Shown one piece after another: positions 16,544 through 25,026 of a stretch of DNA of 64,000 bases. The stretch comes from Marixanthomonas sp963974425 (GTDB lineage Bacteria; Bacteroidota; Bacteroidia; Flavobacteriales; Flavobacteriaceae): contig NZ_CAXBCK010000003.1 of the NCBI RefSeq assembly GCF_963974425.1, forward strand, positions 33,572 to 97,571, written 5' to 3'. Below the pieces are notes generated by a model. That model ran no database searches. It was not told the origin of the DNA and saw only the letters and a list, made by a program, of their open reading frames with translations. How positions within the stretch are numbered: position 1 is the stretch's first letter; each line of letters begins with the position of its first letter. Made by a program: the position numbers and the translations under genes.

Positions 16544-19492
16544 TTATTCAGTAGCGAAATCGGAAGGGGCACAGCCAAACTCCTTTTTAAAACATTTTCC
16601 GAAATAGGAGATGTCGTTAAACCCAACTGTATATCCTACTTCTGAAACTGAAATCTTGCCACCTTTTAGCAATTGAGCAGCTAATTTTAAACGTTGTGTC
16701 CGCAAAAATTCTGTGGTTGAATATCCGGTCAAGGCCTTAAGTTTTCTGTGAAGTTGCATACGGCTTACGTTCATTTCATTGCTAAAAAGATCGACTGTGA
16801 GTTCTGGGTTGGTCAAATGTTTGTCCATGATTAGCTGCAAACGCTCTAAAAACTGCTCGTCAGCAGAAGAGACAGCTAATTCCTTTGGGGTTAGGATCAC
16901 TTCTTTTGCAAAACGCTGTTGTAGTTTTCGGCGGGTCTCGATAAGGTTGGCCGCTGTAGCCTTGACCAATTTTGAACTAAAGGGTTTTGTTATGTATGCA
17001 TCGGCTCCAAGACCCATTGCTTCTAATTTGTCTGCCATTTTATTTTTAGCTGTTAATAAAATAACAGGAATGTGCGAAGTGAGCGGATCTTCTTTTATAT
17101 TTTTAGTAAGTTTAAAACCATCTTCAGTGGGCATTAGTACATCACTTATAATAATATCCGGAATTTCAGATTTTGCAATTTCAAAACCTTCTTTTCCGTT
17201 TCTGGCTTTAAAAATCAAGTATTCTTTTTCAAAAATCGAAGCGACATAGTCCCTTATTTCTTGGCTATCATCCACAATTAATAAAATTGGGGCGTCTTCA
17301 TCAGTTGTAATAGTGGTTTCGGTGTCCAATTCTTGTATAATTATGTTTTCAGAGATAGGTTTTTGCAATTCTTCTACAAGTTTCTCTGCTTCTGTGTAAG
17401 AATCTATAGTGATGGGGATAGAAATGATAAATTCGGTATAATCATTTTCTTCACTTTTTACCTTAATGGTTCCTTTATGGAGTTCGATAAGCTCTTTTGT
17501 TAGCGCTAAACCTATGCCTGTACCTGGGTTTTTTGGGTCGGTTTGGTAAAACCGTTGGAAGATATTCTTTTGTTGTTCTGTACTTAAAAAAACGCCGCTA
17601 TTTTTAACCGATAGCTTGTAAGTATTTTTGACTCTTTCACCGATAAGAATTATTTCTCCCTTTTCTGGTGTGTATTTTATGGCGTTGCCCAATAAGTTTG
17701 ACATCACTTTTTCAACCAAATCACGGTCAAACCAATCTGTGGTGTTTTCTGCTGAAAGACGTATGTTGGTTTCAAGTTTCTTTTCTGAAAACATATAATT
17801 GAACACCTCTATCTGTGCGGCAATAAAAGAAGAGAGGTTGCCAGGTTGAACCTGCAGATTGATAGTCCCACTTTCCAATTTAGATAGTGCCAAAAGTTGT
17901 TCAATTAATGATTCTAATTTATTGGTGTTGCGTTCTGCAGCCAAAAGGTTACTACGTTGATTTTTAGGTAGCGTTTTTAGTTCCAGTTGATCTACAATAG
18001 GACCTTTTATTAAACTTAGCGGTGTACGGAACTCGTGTGAGATGTTGGCTAAAAAAGTGGATTTTACAGTGTCCAGTTCTTCCAGCTTTTTGTTTGTTTT
18101 TTGGCGGTTTCTGTATTGAAAGAATAAAAACAGACCGGCAATAAATAACAGAAGTAAGCCTCCAAGTAATAATGTGCGTTCATTTTTCCTTCGTTCTTCT
18201 ATTAATTGATTATTAGAAGTTAACAAGTTTATTTCCTGTTCTTTCTTTTTTGTCTGAAAACTGATCTCAAGTGCTTGCGTGTTCTTTTTGTTAAGATCTT
18301 CTTGAAACGCATTATTTAAGGAGTCCCTGATTTTTTCATAAGTGAAAGCTGCTTTATAATTTTCGGTCTCTTGACCGTAACGTGATAAATTATGCAAAAC
18401 GGCAATCTGTACAGGTTTTACGTTCATATAGTTCGCAAAATATAAGGCACTGTCTAATTTAACTTTGGCTGAACGATAATCTCCCAATCCCATGTAGCTC
18501 TCGCCAGCATAATAGTATGTTTCGGCCATGGTAAGCGTATCTCCTACCTTACTAAAAAGAGCTTGTGCATCCTTAAGGTATTTAAGTGCATCCTTGTACT
18601 TTTTTACTCCATTGCTCGAAATACCCAAGTATAAATTTGCAACAGCTTCATCATAGCCAAAGTTATTTTTTTTGAAATAACTTTGAATCGTGGGGATAGT
18701 ATCTAACGCTTCTTGGTAGTTGCCTCGGTCTGTTTGTAAAATACCATAATGGAAATTGACAGACATGACATTAAAGGTGTCATTTATTTTAGCAAATCCT
18801 TTTTTAGCTTCAATCAAATACTCCTGGCTCTTATCGTAATCTTTTATTTCCCTGAACAACTTTGCCAAGTTATTATTAACTGCCCCTTTGTAAAACCCAG
18901 AAATTTTAATTGGTAACAAATCTGCCAGAGAGTCCGTTATCGCATATTCCTTGACCGAAAGATCTGTAAATCCCATAGTGTTGTGAATAGAACCAAGAAT
19001 AAAGTGTGCACTCAATAAATTTTTGCTTACTGTGCCTTTCACATTTTCATCTATAATTTTGTGGGCGTAATACTTGGCTTTTTCAAAATTTCTAAGCACC
19101 AGATAGCGTTCAGATATATAGGCATAGCACCTAGCTTCAGTCTCTTTATCATTGGCTTTTTTTGCGTGCTTTGAGCCTTTCTTGTAGGCTTCTATGGCAC
19201 TCACATAATCATTCATTTGTTTATGGTAATTGCCCATATAACAACTGGCCACTCCCTTACACTTTTCACAACCGTTATTTTCTAAACTGGCAAGTTGATC
19301 GTGATATTTTTTAAAAATTTCTGGGGAATTGTTCAGAGTATATTCAAAAATGGCGACGTATGAGTCAATTTTTTGATCGATTGTTGAAGCCTTAGAAATA
19401 TCTTTTTCTAAAGTTTCAATCTTTTTTGAGTTTTGGGCGTGAAGAGTAAGGCCAAAAAAAAGTAGAAGGTAACAGCGGCAGAGAGTTGTCAT
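16544..19492 (-). CDS. Hybrid two-component regulator: TPR sensor, histidine kinase, receiver, AraC-type HTH
   Basis: This 982-residue single-protein signalling system begins with a signal peptide (ends TLHAQ). About 400 residues of TPR repeats lie in the periplasm. A membrane helix follows at about 440-460 (LLLGGLLLLFIAGLFLFF). The kinase has H486 in SHEFRTPLSLIKG and the ATPase N, G1 and G2 boxes (NLLGNAIKYTPEKGE, GTGIGLAL). The receiver domain (about 735-850) has phospho-acceptor D784 in IIISDVLMP. The AraC-type HTH closes the protein (about 880-982). The TPR sensor differs from the beta-propeller sensors of polysaccharide-sensing HTCS proteins, so the ligand is unknown. It is autonomous: all phosphorelay parts and the DNA-binding output are in one chain. 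Confidence 0.95.
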   Translation of the reverse strand: MTTLCRCYLLLFFGLTLHAQNSKKIETLEKDISKASTIDQKIDSYVAIFEYTLNNSPEIFKKYHDQLASLENNGCEKCKGVASCYMGNYHKQMNDYVSAIEAYKKGSKHAKKANDKETEARCYAYISERYLVLRNFEKAKYYAHKIIDENVKGTVSKNLLSAHFILGSIHNTMGFTDLSVKEYAITDSLADLLPIKISGFYKGAVNNNLAKLFREIKDYDKSQEYLIEAKKGFAKINDTFNVMSVNFHYGILQTDRGNYQEALDTIPTIQSYFKKNNFGYDEAVANLYLGISSNGVKKYKDALKYLKDAQALFSKVGDTLTMAETYYYAGESYMGLGDYRSAKVKLDSALYFANYMNVKPVQIAVLHNLSRYGQETENYKAAFTYEKIRDSLNNAFQEDLNKKNTQALEISFQTKKKEQEINLLTSNNQLIEERRKNERTLLLGGLLLLFIAGLFLFFQYRNRQKTNKKLEELDTVKSTFLANISHEFRTPLSLIKGPIVDQLELKTLPKNQRSNLLAAERNTNKLESLIEQLLALSKLESGTINLQVQPGNLSSFIAAQIEVFNYMFSEKKLETNIRLSAENTTDWFDRDLVEKVMSNLLGNAIKYTPEKGEIILIGERVKNTYKLSVKNSGVFLSTEQQKNIFQRFYQTDPKNPGTGIGLALTKELIELHKGTIKVKSEENDYTEFIISIPITIDSYTEAEKLVEELQKPISENIIIQELDTETTITTDEDAPILLIVDDSQEIRDYVASIFEKEYLIFKARNGKEGFEIAKSEIPDIIISDVLMPTEDGFKLTKNIKEDPLTSHIPVILLTAKNKMADKLEAMGLGADAYITKPFSSKLVKATAANLIETRRKLQQRFAKEVILTPKELAVSSADEQFLERLQLIMDKHLTNPELTVDLFSNEMNVSRMQLHRKLKALTGYSTTEFLRTQRLKLAAQLLKGGKISVSEVGYTVGFNDISYFGKCFKKEFGCAPSDFATE

Positions 19493-19522
19493 ACTTTAAA
19501 ATGGTTTTTATATTAAAATTTC

Positions 19523-19563
19523 AGAGTCTTTATCAACATAAATATAGTCATAAAGGAGACTCT
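19523..19563 (-). promoter_or_regulatory. Leader hairpin upstream of the hybrid regulator
   Basis: AGAGTC (19523-19528) and GACTCT (19558-19563) pair, and TTAT/ATAA extends the stem with a bulge. It lies 30-70 nt before the ATG at 19492, so it could form in the leader mRNA. Confidence 0.3.
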
Positions 19564-19711
19564 TATAGAAATTGATTTTTACCTTATCTTGTTTAAAAGA
19601 ATTGGTAGAACAAAAAAAGATGAGGATAAGGAACTTATTCATGTAAAAAAATGACCTATTTAATTAAAGGTACACAATTTTACACATATTTATAGTATAG
19701 GATTAGTACTG

Positions 19712-19733
19712 TTGTAACGAATGTGTGTTACAA
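19712..19733. promoter_or_regulatory. TTGTAAC/GTTACAA inverted repeat
   Basis: A perfect 7-bp inverted repeat with an 8-nt spacer. It uses the same TGTAAC core as the 21-bp arrays at 15091 and 16443 and lies about 220-240 nt upstream of the regulator's start. The inverted arrangement differs from the direct arrangement of the other arrays. Confidence 0.5.
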
Positions 19734-19806
19734 TATTCAGAATAGGATATAAAATTAACACAGGGAATTGTAAAAGATAATTAGTTACAAAATCAATTAG
19801 TTGTGG

Positions 19807-22233
19807 TTATAGATTATATAAAACAATCTCTTTTTCCGAACCTTTAATAACGATACCAACTTTATTTTTTGAGGATAAGCGACCTATTTCTGCAGGAGAG
19901 GTGCCATACACAGGAAAACCATTTAAAAGGTCACCCGAGGCATCAAAAACATACACCTTGCTTTCTTGAGTTTCAGTAGTGGTAATATATTTATTTCGGT
20001 TTACAGTAAAAATCTTAGGTTGTGTGTAAATTCCAAACGGTAATTCGGTTAATTTACCATTTATGCGCAGTAAATTGTCATCCATCGTAGCTTTTACATT
20101 TCCATTTACTACAAAACCGTAGCTGTTGCTTACATCAAGGGTTTGCGTAGTGGTTTTTCCTGTTTGCGAAATACTTATTTTATTATTGTCCTTTGTAATT
20201 ACAACAAAACTACTTCCTTCTTCTTCAATGGGTATTTCAGAAAATTCAAACTTTTTTGAAAGGGGTACACGTACTTTTCCAGTTCGGTGTAAAATGTTTA
20301 AATGACCATTTTTTTCAGCAATCACAATGTAATCTTTGTTACCCATTCTAATGTGCTGTGGAGGTAGTACAATATTACTTTTGGCTTTTTCGAAAGTGAA
20401 ACCTTTTACAATCTTCCCACTGTTATCGTACATAAATAACTCTTTACCTTGGGTGATGATAAAACGGTATTTCCGGTTGTTGTCATAATCGAAAACGGAG
20501 AGCGGTTGGGTTATTTCGTCTTTAAATTGAAGTGGAAAAGGCGACACATTATTTCCAGTTCTGTCTAAAACATAAAAGTCATTTTTAGTAACAAAAGCCA
20601 ATTGTTTTTTGCCGTTTCTAAGCACATCTACTTCGTGGATTTTGCCAAGAATAGGATTGTTTAGTTTTTTTGTCCAAAGTGTTTTTCCTTCTTCTGAAAT
20701 AAAATATAATTTATTTTGAATGTCTTGAACAATAATATCTTTTCCGTTGGTTCGGTGATTGGTAAACAACTGCGGGTCGCCTAAAACGGTACTCTCCAAT
20801 TCAATGCTGAATTTTTCAGCAACCGTGCCTGTTGTCTGTTTGGTTTCTGAAGCTTCTTTACAAACCAAATTCACGTGTGCAAAATCACGATCGTACGTAA
20901 ACTGAAGCAATGCCAACGGATAATTAGAAGGGGAAATAGTTGCAATTTCCGAAGAAAAATAAGGTGCAATGGCGTCTGTAATTTTATCGCCCATTTTGTA
21001 AATTAAAATAGAAGAAGCATTGCTCAATTGTGTGGATGCATCTTTAAAATAATAGCTTTCTTCTACTACATCGTTATTTTTATAAGCGGTAATAATGGCT
21101 TGTGTAATCGCTTCGTTTTCTGAAAACACAAAAAAATCGTCTAATTGAAAAGCTTGTGATAATTTAGTGTTACTAATTAAGGGATTGAGCGTTTTATATA
21201 ATAAATGGGGTTGGTTAAAATCGTAGATGGTCGTTTCTCGAAACGAGTTATTTTCTGAAAGATATTGTCCCAATGCTTCGTTAGTCATATCGCTATCAAT
21301 ACTTTTTAATACAATTGCACTTCCTTCTTTTAGAAAAATTTCACCTATTTCATTAACCGAACCTAAAATGCTGTTTGTATTTTCAGAAAGCGTTATTGTT
21401 TGAAATGGGTGTAAGTTTTCAGACAAAGTCACAGCATCATTATACGTATACGATACAGCAGATAAAGCATTTTTGGGGATAATTTGTTTTAGATCGTTCT
21501 GCTGCGGTACTTGCCCTTCAAATACTTTTAATAATTGTGGGACGGTGTCTCGAGCTAAAGCAACTCCGGTTGCTGTTAACGCATTTGGTAAAACGGAGAT
21601 GTCTAAAGCTATATTTGTAGCAAAGTTTACAGTAGTTGAATCGTTTAAAAATACCTTGGGATCGCTGATTACCGCTGTAAGCTCACTATTTTCTTTTACC
21701 GAAATAGCTTTTTTAAAATCAGGGTCTAGTTTGTTTTTTCCTCTTAAAATAGCTGTAATTATTTCTTGAGAACTACTGGCAATAAAAACACTGTCTTGAA
21801 TAGCAGAGTATGCTGTTTTGTTTTCAATGTTAATGCGTTGCAAGGAAATATCATCAAGCTTTAAGGTCTCAACCGAGCGGTTTTGTATGGAATCAATGTT
21901 GAATAAAGTGGAATCTTGCCGAGCAATAAATGTGTAATCTGTAATACTATCGTTTCTTTTACGTATAGAAAGAAAACATTCACTCTTTGGGTTGAGGTGT
22001 TTAAAAAGGGTGTGGGCTTCAGTAAAATAAGTGGTAGCCTTGGTTTTACTGAATTCAGAAATAAGTGCGCTATTTTTTATATCGCTCTGTAATGTTTCAA
22101 AATTTGAAATCTTTAAAACCAAATCGCTGTTTTGCGGAACAAAGTTTATTAATTCCCCTTTTTTGGTAGCGGATTGATCACAACCCCAAAGCAAAACAAA
22201 AAATACTAGTGCTAAAATTTTAGTGTACCCCAT
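19807..22233 (-). CDS. Large lipoprotein of unknown function
   Basis: The 808-residue product has a short lipoprotein signal with lipobox LLWGC (C18). The first half starts ELINFVPQNSDLVLKISNFE, a pattern seen in DUF3352-like proteins, where a predicted alpha/beta domain opens with a 'P.d...v...n' strand. The second half (about 490-808) is a run of short beta-strands with hydrophobic/Gly turns, which looks like a beta-propeller (WTKKLNNPILGKIHEVDV, DRTGNNVSPFPL, DASGDLLNGFPVYG). No catalytic residues are evident. The protein is anchored to a membrane on the periplasmic side. rnhB lies 123 nt away on the same strand, upstream of it in the transcription direction. Confidence 0.65.
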   Translation of the reverse strand: MGYTKILALVFFVLLWGCDQSATKKGELINFVPQNSDLVLKISNFETLQSDIKNSALISEFSKTKATTYFTEAHTLFKHLNPKSECFLSIRKRNDSITDYTFIARQDSTLFNIDSIQNRSVETLKLDDISLQRINIENKTAYSAIQDSVFIASSSQEIITAILRGKNKLDPDFKKAISVKENSELTAVISDPKVFLNDSTTVNFATNIALDISVLPNALTATGVALARDTVPQLLKVFEGQVPQQNDLKQIIPKNALSAVSYTYNDAVTLSENLHPFQTITLSENTNSILGSVNEIGEIFLKEGSAIVLKSIDSDMTNEALGQYLSENNSFRETTIYDFNQPHLLYKTLNPLISNTKLSQAFQLDDFFVFSENEAITQAIITAYKNNDVVEESYYFKDASTQLSNASSILIYKMGDKITDAIAPYFSSEIATISPSNYPLALLQFTYDRDFAHVNLVCKEASETKQTTGTVAEKFSIELESTVLGDPQLFTNHRTNGKDIIVQDIQNKLYFISEEGKTLWTKKLNNPILGKIHEVDVLRNGKKQLAFVTKNDFYVLDRTGNNVSPFPLQFKDEITQPLSVFDYDNNRKYRFIITQGKELFMYDNSGKIVKGFTFEKAKSNIVLPPQHIRMGNKDYIVIAEKNGHLNILHRTGKVRVPLSKKFEFSEIPIEEEGSSFVVITKDNNKISISQTGKTTTQTLDVSNSYGFVVNGNVKATMDDNLLRINGKLTELPFGIYTQPKIFTVNRNKYITTTETQESKVYVFDASGDLLNGFPVYGTSPAEIGRLSSKNKVGIVIKGSEKEIVLYNL

Positions 22234-22305
22234 CCTTACAAAAATAACAAGTAATTTGTCTAGATTACCTTAAGATGATAACGATTTATTGACGGGTTGT
22301 TAACA

Positions 22306-22348
22306 GTCCCCCTCCGCCTTCGGCACTTCCCCCAAACTAGGGGAGGAC
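22306..22348. repeat. Compact GC-rich hairpin element between rnhB and the lipoprotein gene
   Basis: A C-rich/G-rich 43-bp block with TCCCC/GGGGA and CCGCC-TTCGG hairpin pieces, standing out from AT-rich surroundings. It resembles the dispersed GC-rich repeats seen between flavobacterial genes; only one copy is in this window. Confidence 0.4.
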
Positions 22349-22356
22349 AAACTCAA

Positions 22357-22965
22357 TCATTTTGTTTTTAAATTTAGTTTTAGTTGCTCAGGCAATAGTT
22401 TAAAACTTTTACGATGATAGGGAGTTGCGCCTAATTCTTTAATGACAGAGCGGTGTTCTTTAGTGGGGTACCCTTTGTTTTTCCTCCATTTGTATTCCGG
22501 GTGTTCTTCGTGAATACGCGCCATAAAGGCATCTCGTTCAGTTTTTGCTAAAATGGAAGCCGCAGCAATGTGCAAATACTTTCCATCTCCTTTAATAACA
22601 CATTCAAAAGGGGTTTCGCCGTAGGGTTTAAATCGATTACCATCTATGGCAATAAATTCAGGCTGTTGCGTTAATTTTTTAATAGAACGGTGCATCGCCA
22701 AAATAGACGCATTTAAAATGTTGATTTCATCTATTTCGTCCATCATTACGTGGGTATAAGAGTAGCAAATGGCTTCTTTTTCAATAATTTCTTTGAGTTG
22801 AAGCCTCTTTTTTTCTGAAAGCTGCTTGCTATCGTTTAAAAAAGGGTGACTAAAATCATTCGGTAAAATGACTGCTGCAGCGGTAACAGGACCCGCCAAA
22901 CAGCCTCTTCCGGCTTCGTCGGTACCACATTCAATTAATTTTTTGTTTATTTTAAGCTTCAGCAT
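22357..22965 (-). CDS. rnhB: Ribonuclease HII
   Basis: This cytoplasmic enzyme cleaves the RNA strand of RNA-DNA hybrids and removes single ribonucleotides from DNA. The 202 residues match the family. The signature DEAGRGCLAGPVTAAAVI has the catalytic D16 and E17. A third acidic residue lies in FIAIDGNRF and a fourth in AKTERD. It is divergent from the porin gene at 23027, with promoter space of about 60 nt between them. Confidence 0.96.
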   Translation of the reverse strand: MLKLKINKKLIECGTDEAGRGCLAGPVTAAAVILPNDFSHPFLNDSKQLSEKKRLQLKEIIEKEAICYSYTHVMMDEIDEINILNASILAMHRSIKKLTQQPEFIAIDGNRFKPYGETPFECVIKGDGKYLHIAAASILAKTERDAFMARIHEEHPEYKWRKNKGYPTKEHRSVIKELGATPYHRKSFKLLPEQLKLNLKTK

Positions 22966-22999
22966 TAAAATTTAAAATAAAGAATTCCGTTCAAAAGTA

Positions 23000-23007
23000 T
23001 ACCTTTG
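23000..23007 (+). promoter_or_regulatory. -7 box for the porin gene
   Basis: TACCTTTG matches TAnnTTTG and lies 19 nt before the porin ATG. The -33 element (a weak TTTA at 22971) is too far for the usual spacing. Confidence 0.4.
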
Positions 23008-23026
23008 CCTCGAAAGTAAAAAATCA

Positions 23027-24919
23027 ATGAAAAACCTACTTTTACTACTTCTCTTTCTCTCTTTTGGAAACAGCCTGTTTGCTCAGGACCCTATAGAAAA
23101 TACTGAGGAACCCAAAAAACCACCAATAGAGTTGTATAAGATTATTTCCGCAGATCGTGATACTACGTATGTTGATACTAGCTTGAGTGTTCAAAAAGAA
23201 TATAAATTTAACTATTTACGAAGGGATCAATTTGAACTATTGCCTTTTTCAAATGTGGGGCAGCCGTATAATTCTCTTGCATATAGTTTTGATAAACTGA
23301 ACTTAAAACCATTGTTTGTAGCGCAATCGCACCATTTTAATTATATGGATGTAGGTGATATGAAGTATTACAATGTCCCAACACCTTTATCTGAATTATA
23401 TTTTAAAACCGCTTTTGAACAAGGCCAGCAGTTGGACGCTTTTTTTACAGTAAATACAAACGAACAGTTTAACTTTTCGATTGCGTATAAAGGAGTTCGG
23501 TCATTGGGAACGTACCAGAATATTTTAACGAGCTCTGGAAACTTCCGCTTTACAACTAATTACACTACAAAAAGTAAGCGCTATAAAGTTCGTGCTCATA
23601 TTGCTGCCCAGGACATTTTAAATGAAGAAAATGGTGGGTTGCCGGCAAATTCGATTGACTTGTTTGTAAATGATGACCCCGAATTTAACGATCGAGGACG
23701 TATTGATGTCAATTTTGAAGATGCCGAAAATTTATTGAAAGGTTTGCGTTTCTACGCGGATCACGAATATGAACTCATTAGTCAACGAGATAGTACGAAG
23801 TATAATGTATTGGCAATTGGAAATCGTTTTAGTTACGAAGAAAAATCATTTCTGTACACTCAAGATGCCCCATATGAAAGCTACGGAGATTCGTATGAAA
23901 ATGCTAATCTGCGAACCAAAACAACCCTAGAAGATTTTAATGTACAAGGCTATGCTCGGTTAGAAAATAGCCTTTTAGGGACTATTAGTGCTTTTGCGGG
24001 TTATACAGATTATAATTATGGGTATAATTCGGTTTTAATTTTAGATGAAGGGCGTATTACAAATAGGCTGCAAGGCAATTTAATTCAGTTTGGAGCTGGA
24101 TATAAAAAACAATACCGAGGGTTTGAGCTTTCTGGGAAAGGAGCCATCAATATTTCGGGAGATTATGATGCTAATTATTTGCAAGGAGCCGCTTCTTTTT
24201 CATTTGATGAAGATAATAAAGTAGAGGCTTCCGCCACAATACATTCGGTAGCACCTAATTTTGGATATCAACTATATCAAAGCGATTACGTGAATTACAA
24301 CTGGCAAAACAGTTTTGAAAACGTAAAAAGGCAAGAGTTAAAATTTGAATTCCAATCAAGAAAGCTTCTAAATGCTTCAGTAAGTTATACAGGTATTGAT
24401 GATTATACCTATTATTCAATTAAAGAGAATGATTCAACCCCGACTCCGCAACAGTTTGGTGATCGGGTGGATTATTTAAAGGTAAAAGTTCAAAAAGAAC
24501 TCCGCTATGGAAAATTTGCATTGGATAATACGGTATTGTTTCAACAGGCAGTGAGTGGAGAAGAGGTGTTTAACGTTCCGCAGATTGTGACCAGAAATAC
24601 GTTGTATTTTCAAGATGAATTTTTTAAAAAAGCATTGTTTTTACAAACGGGAGTTACTTTTAAATACTTTACTGAATATAATATGAACGCTTACGATCCA
24701 GTTTTGGCAGAGTTTTATGTGCAAAATGATCAAAAATTAGGTGGTTTCCCATTGTTAGATGTTTTTCTAAGCGCAAAAATACGGCAAACCCGTATTTACT
24801 TTAAGTGGGAACATTTTAACCAATTGTTTAAAAGTACTAATGATCAATTTTCGGCACCTGGTTATCCATATCGTGATGCGGTGATTCGCTTTGGCTTGGT
24901 GTGGAATTTCTTTTTATAG
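23027..24919 (+). CDS. Putative outer-membrane porin (Bacteroidota type)
   Basis: The 630-residue product has a signal peptide (ends SLFAQD). The rest is a long series of amphipathic beta-strands with aromatic girdles (YNSLAYSFDKLNLKPLF, then FRFTTNYTTKSKRYKVRAHI). It ends in a barrel-type C-terminus with terminal F (YRDAVIRFGLVWNFFL). It fits the Bacteroidota 'putative porin' family (Porin_10-like, in my judgement). Its substrate is unknown. The stop codon touches an inverted repeat that surrounds the shared terminator. Confidence 0.85.
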   Translation: MKNLLLLLLFLSFGNSLFAQDPIENTEEPKKPPIELYKIISADRDTTYVDTSLSVQKEYKFNYLRRDQFELLPFSNVGQPYNSLAYSFDKLNLKPLFVAQSHHFNYMDVGDMKYYNVPTPLSELYFKTAFEQGQQLDAFFTVNTNEQFNFSIAYKGVRSLGTYQNILTSSGNFRFTTNYTTKSKRYKVRAHIAAQDILNEENGGLPANSIDLFVNDDPEFNDRGRIDVNFEDAENLLKGLRFYADHEYELISQRDSTKYNVLAIGNRFSYEEKSFLYTQDAPYESYGDSYENANLRTKTTLEDFNVQGYARLENSLLGTISAFAGYTDYNYGYNSVLILDEGRITNRLQGNLIQFGAGYKKQYRGFELSGKGAINISGDYDANYLQGAASFSFDEDNKVEASATIHSVAPNFGYQLYQSDYVNYNWQNSFENVKRQELKFEFQSRKLLNASVSYTGIDDYTYYSIKENDSTPTPQQFGDRVDYLKVKVQKELRYGKFALDNTVLFQQAVSGEEVFNVPQIVTRNTLYFQDEFFKKALFLQTGVTFKYFTEYNMNAYDPVLAEFYVQNDQKLGGFPLLDVFLSAKIRQTRIYFKWEHFNQLFKSTNDQFSAPGYPYRDAVIRFGLVWNFFL

Positions 24920-25026
24920 CTTCGACTCCGCTCAGCTAGCTTTCAGTAGATATTAAATATTTAGATGAAAAAACCCAGCATTTGCTGGGTTTTTTTTGTT
25001 TTTATGGTGATTGAGCGGAGTCGAAG
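24920..25026. repeat. 15-bp inverted repeat abutting both convergent stop codons
   Basis: CTTCGACTCCGCTCA at 24920-24934 starts right after the porin TAG, and its reverse complement TGAGCGGAGTCGAAG at 25012-25026 ends right before the TAA of the acyl-CoA dehydrogenase (TTA at 25027). The arms bracket a terminator hairpin. Confidence 0.8.
24968..24997. terminator. Bidirectional terminator between porin and acyl-CoA dehydrogenase
   Basis: AAAAAACCCAGCA pairs with TGCTGGGTTTTTT around a 2-nt loop, with a T-run on the right and an A-run on the left. It serves both convergent genes. Confidence 0.85.

Larger units (their letters stand above)
19493..19806. other. 314-bp intergenic region upstream of the hybrid regulator
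   Basis: Non-coding. It holds a TTGTAAC-N8-GTTACAA inverted repeat at 19712-19733, a further GTTACAA at 19784, and an AGAGTC/GACTCT hairpin at 19523-19563 close to the regulator start. A weaker CCTTATC/GATAAGG inverted pair (19582, 19625) may be chance. No clear TAnnTTTG box was found on the minus strand. Confidence 0.5.

Noticed and set aside
19582..19631. CCTTATC/GATAAGG inverted repeat in the regulator's upstream gap
   Set aside because: Only 7 bp in AT-rich DNA with a loop of about 36 nt; chance is a fair explanation and no link to TGTAAC sites is visible.
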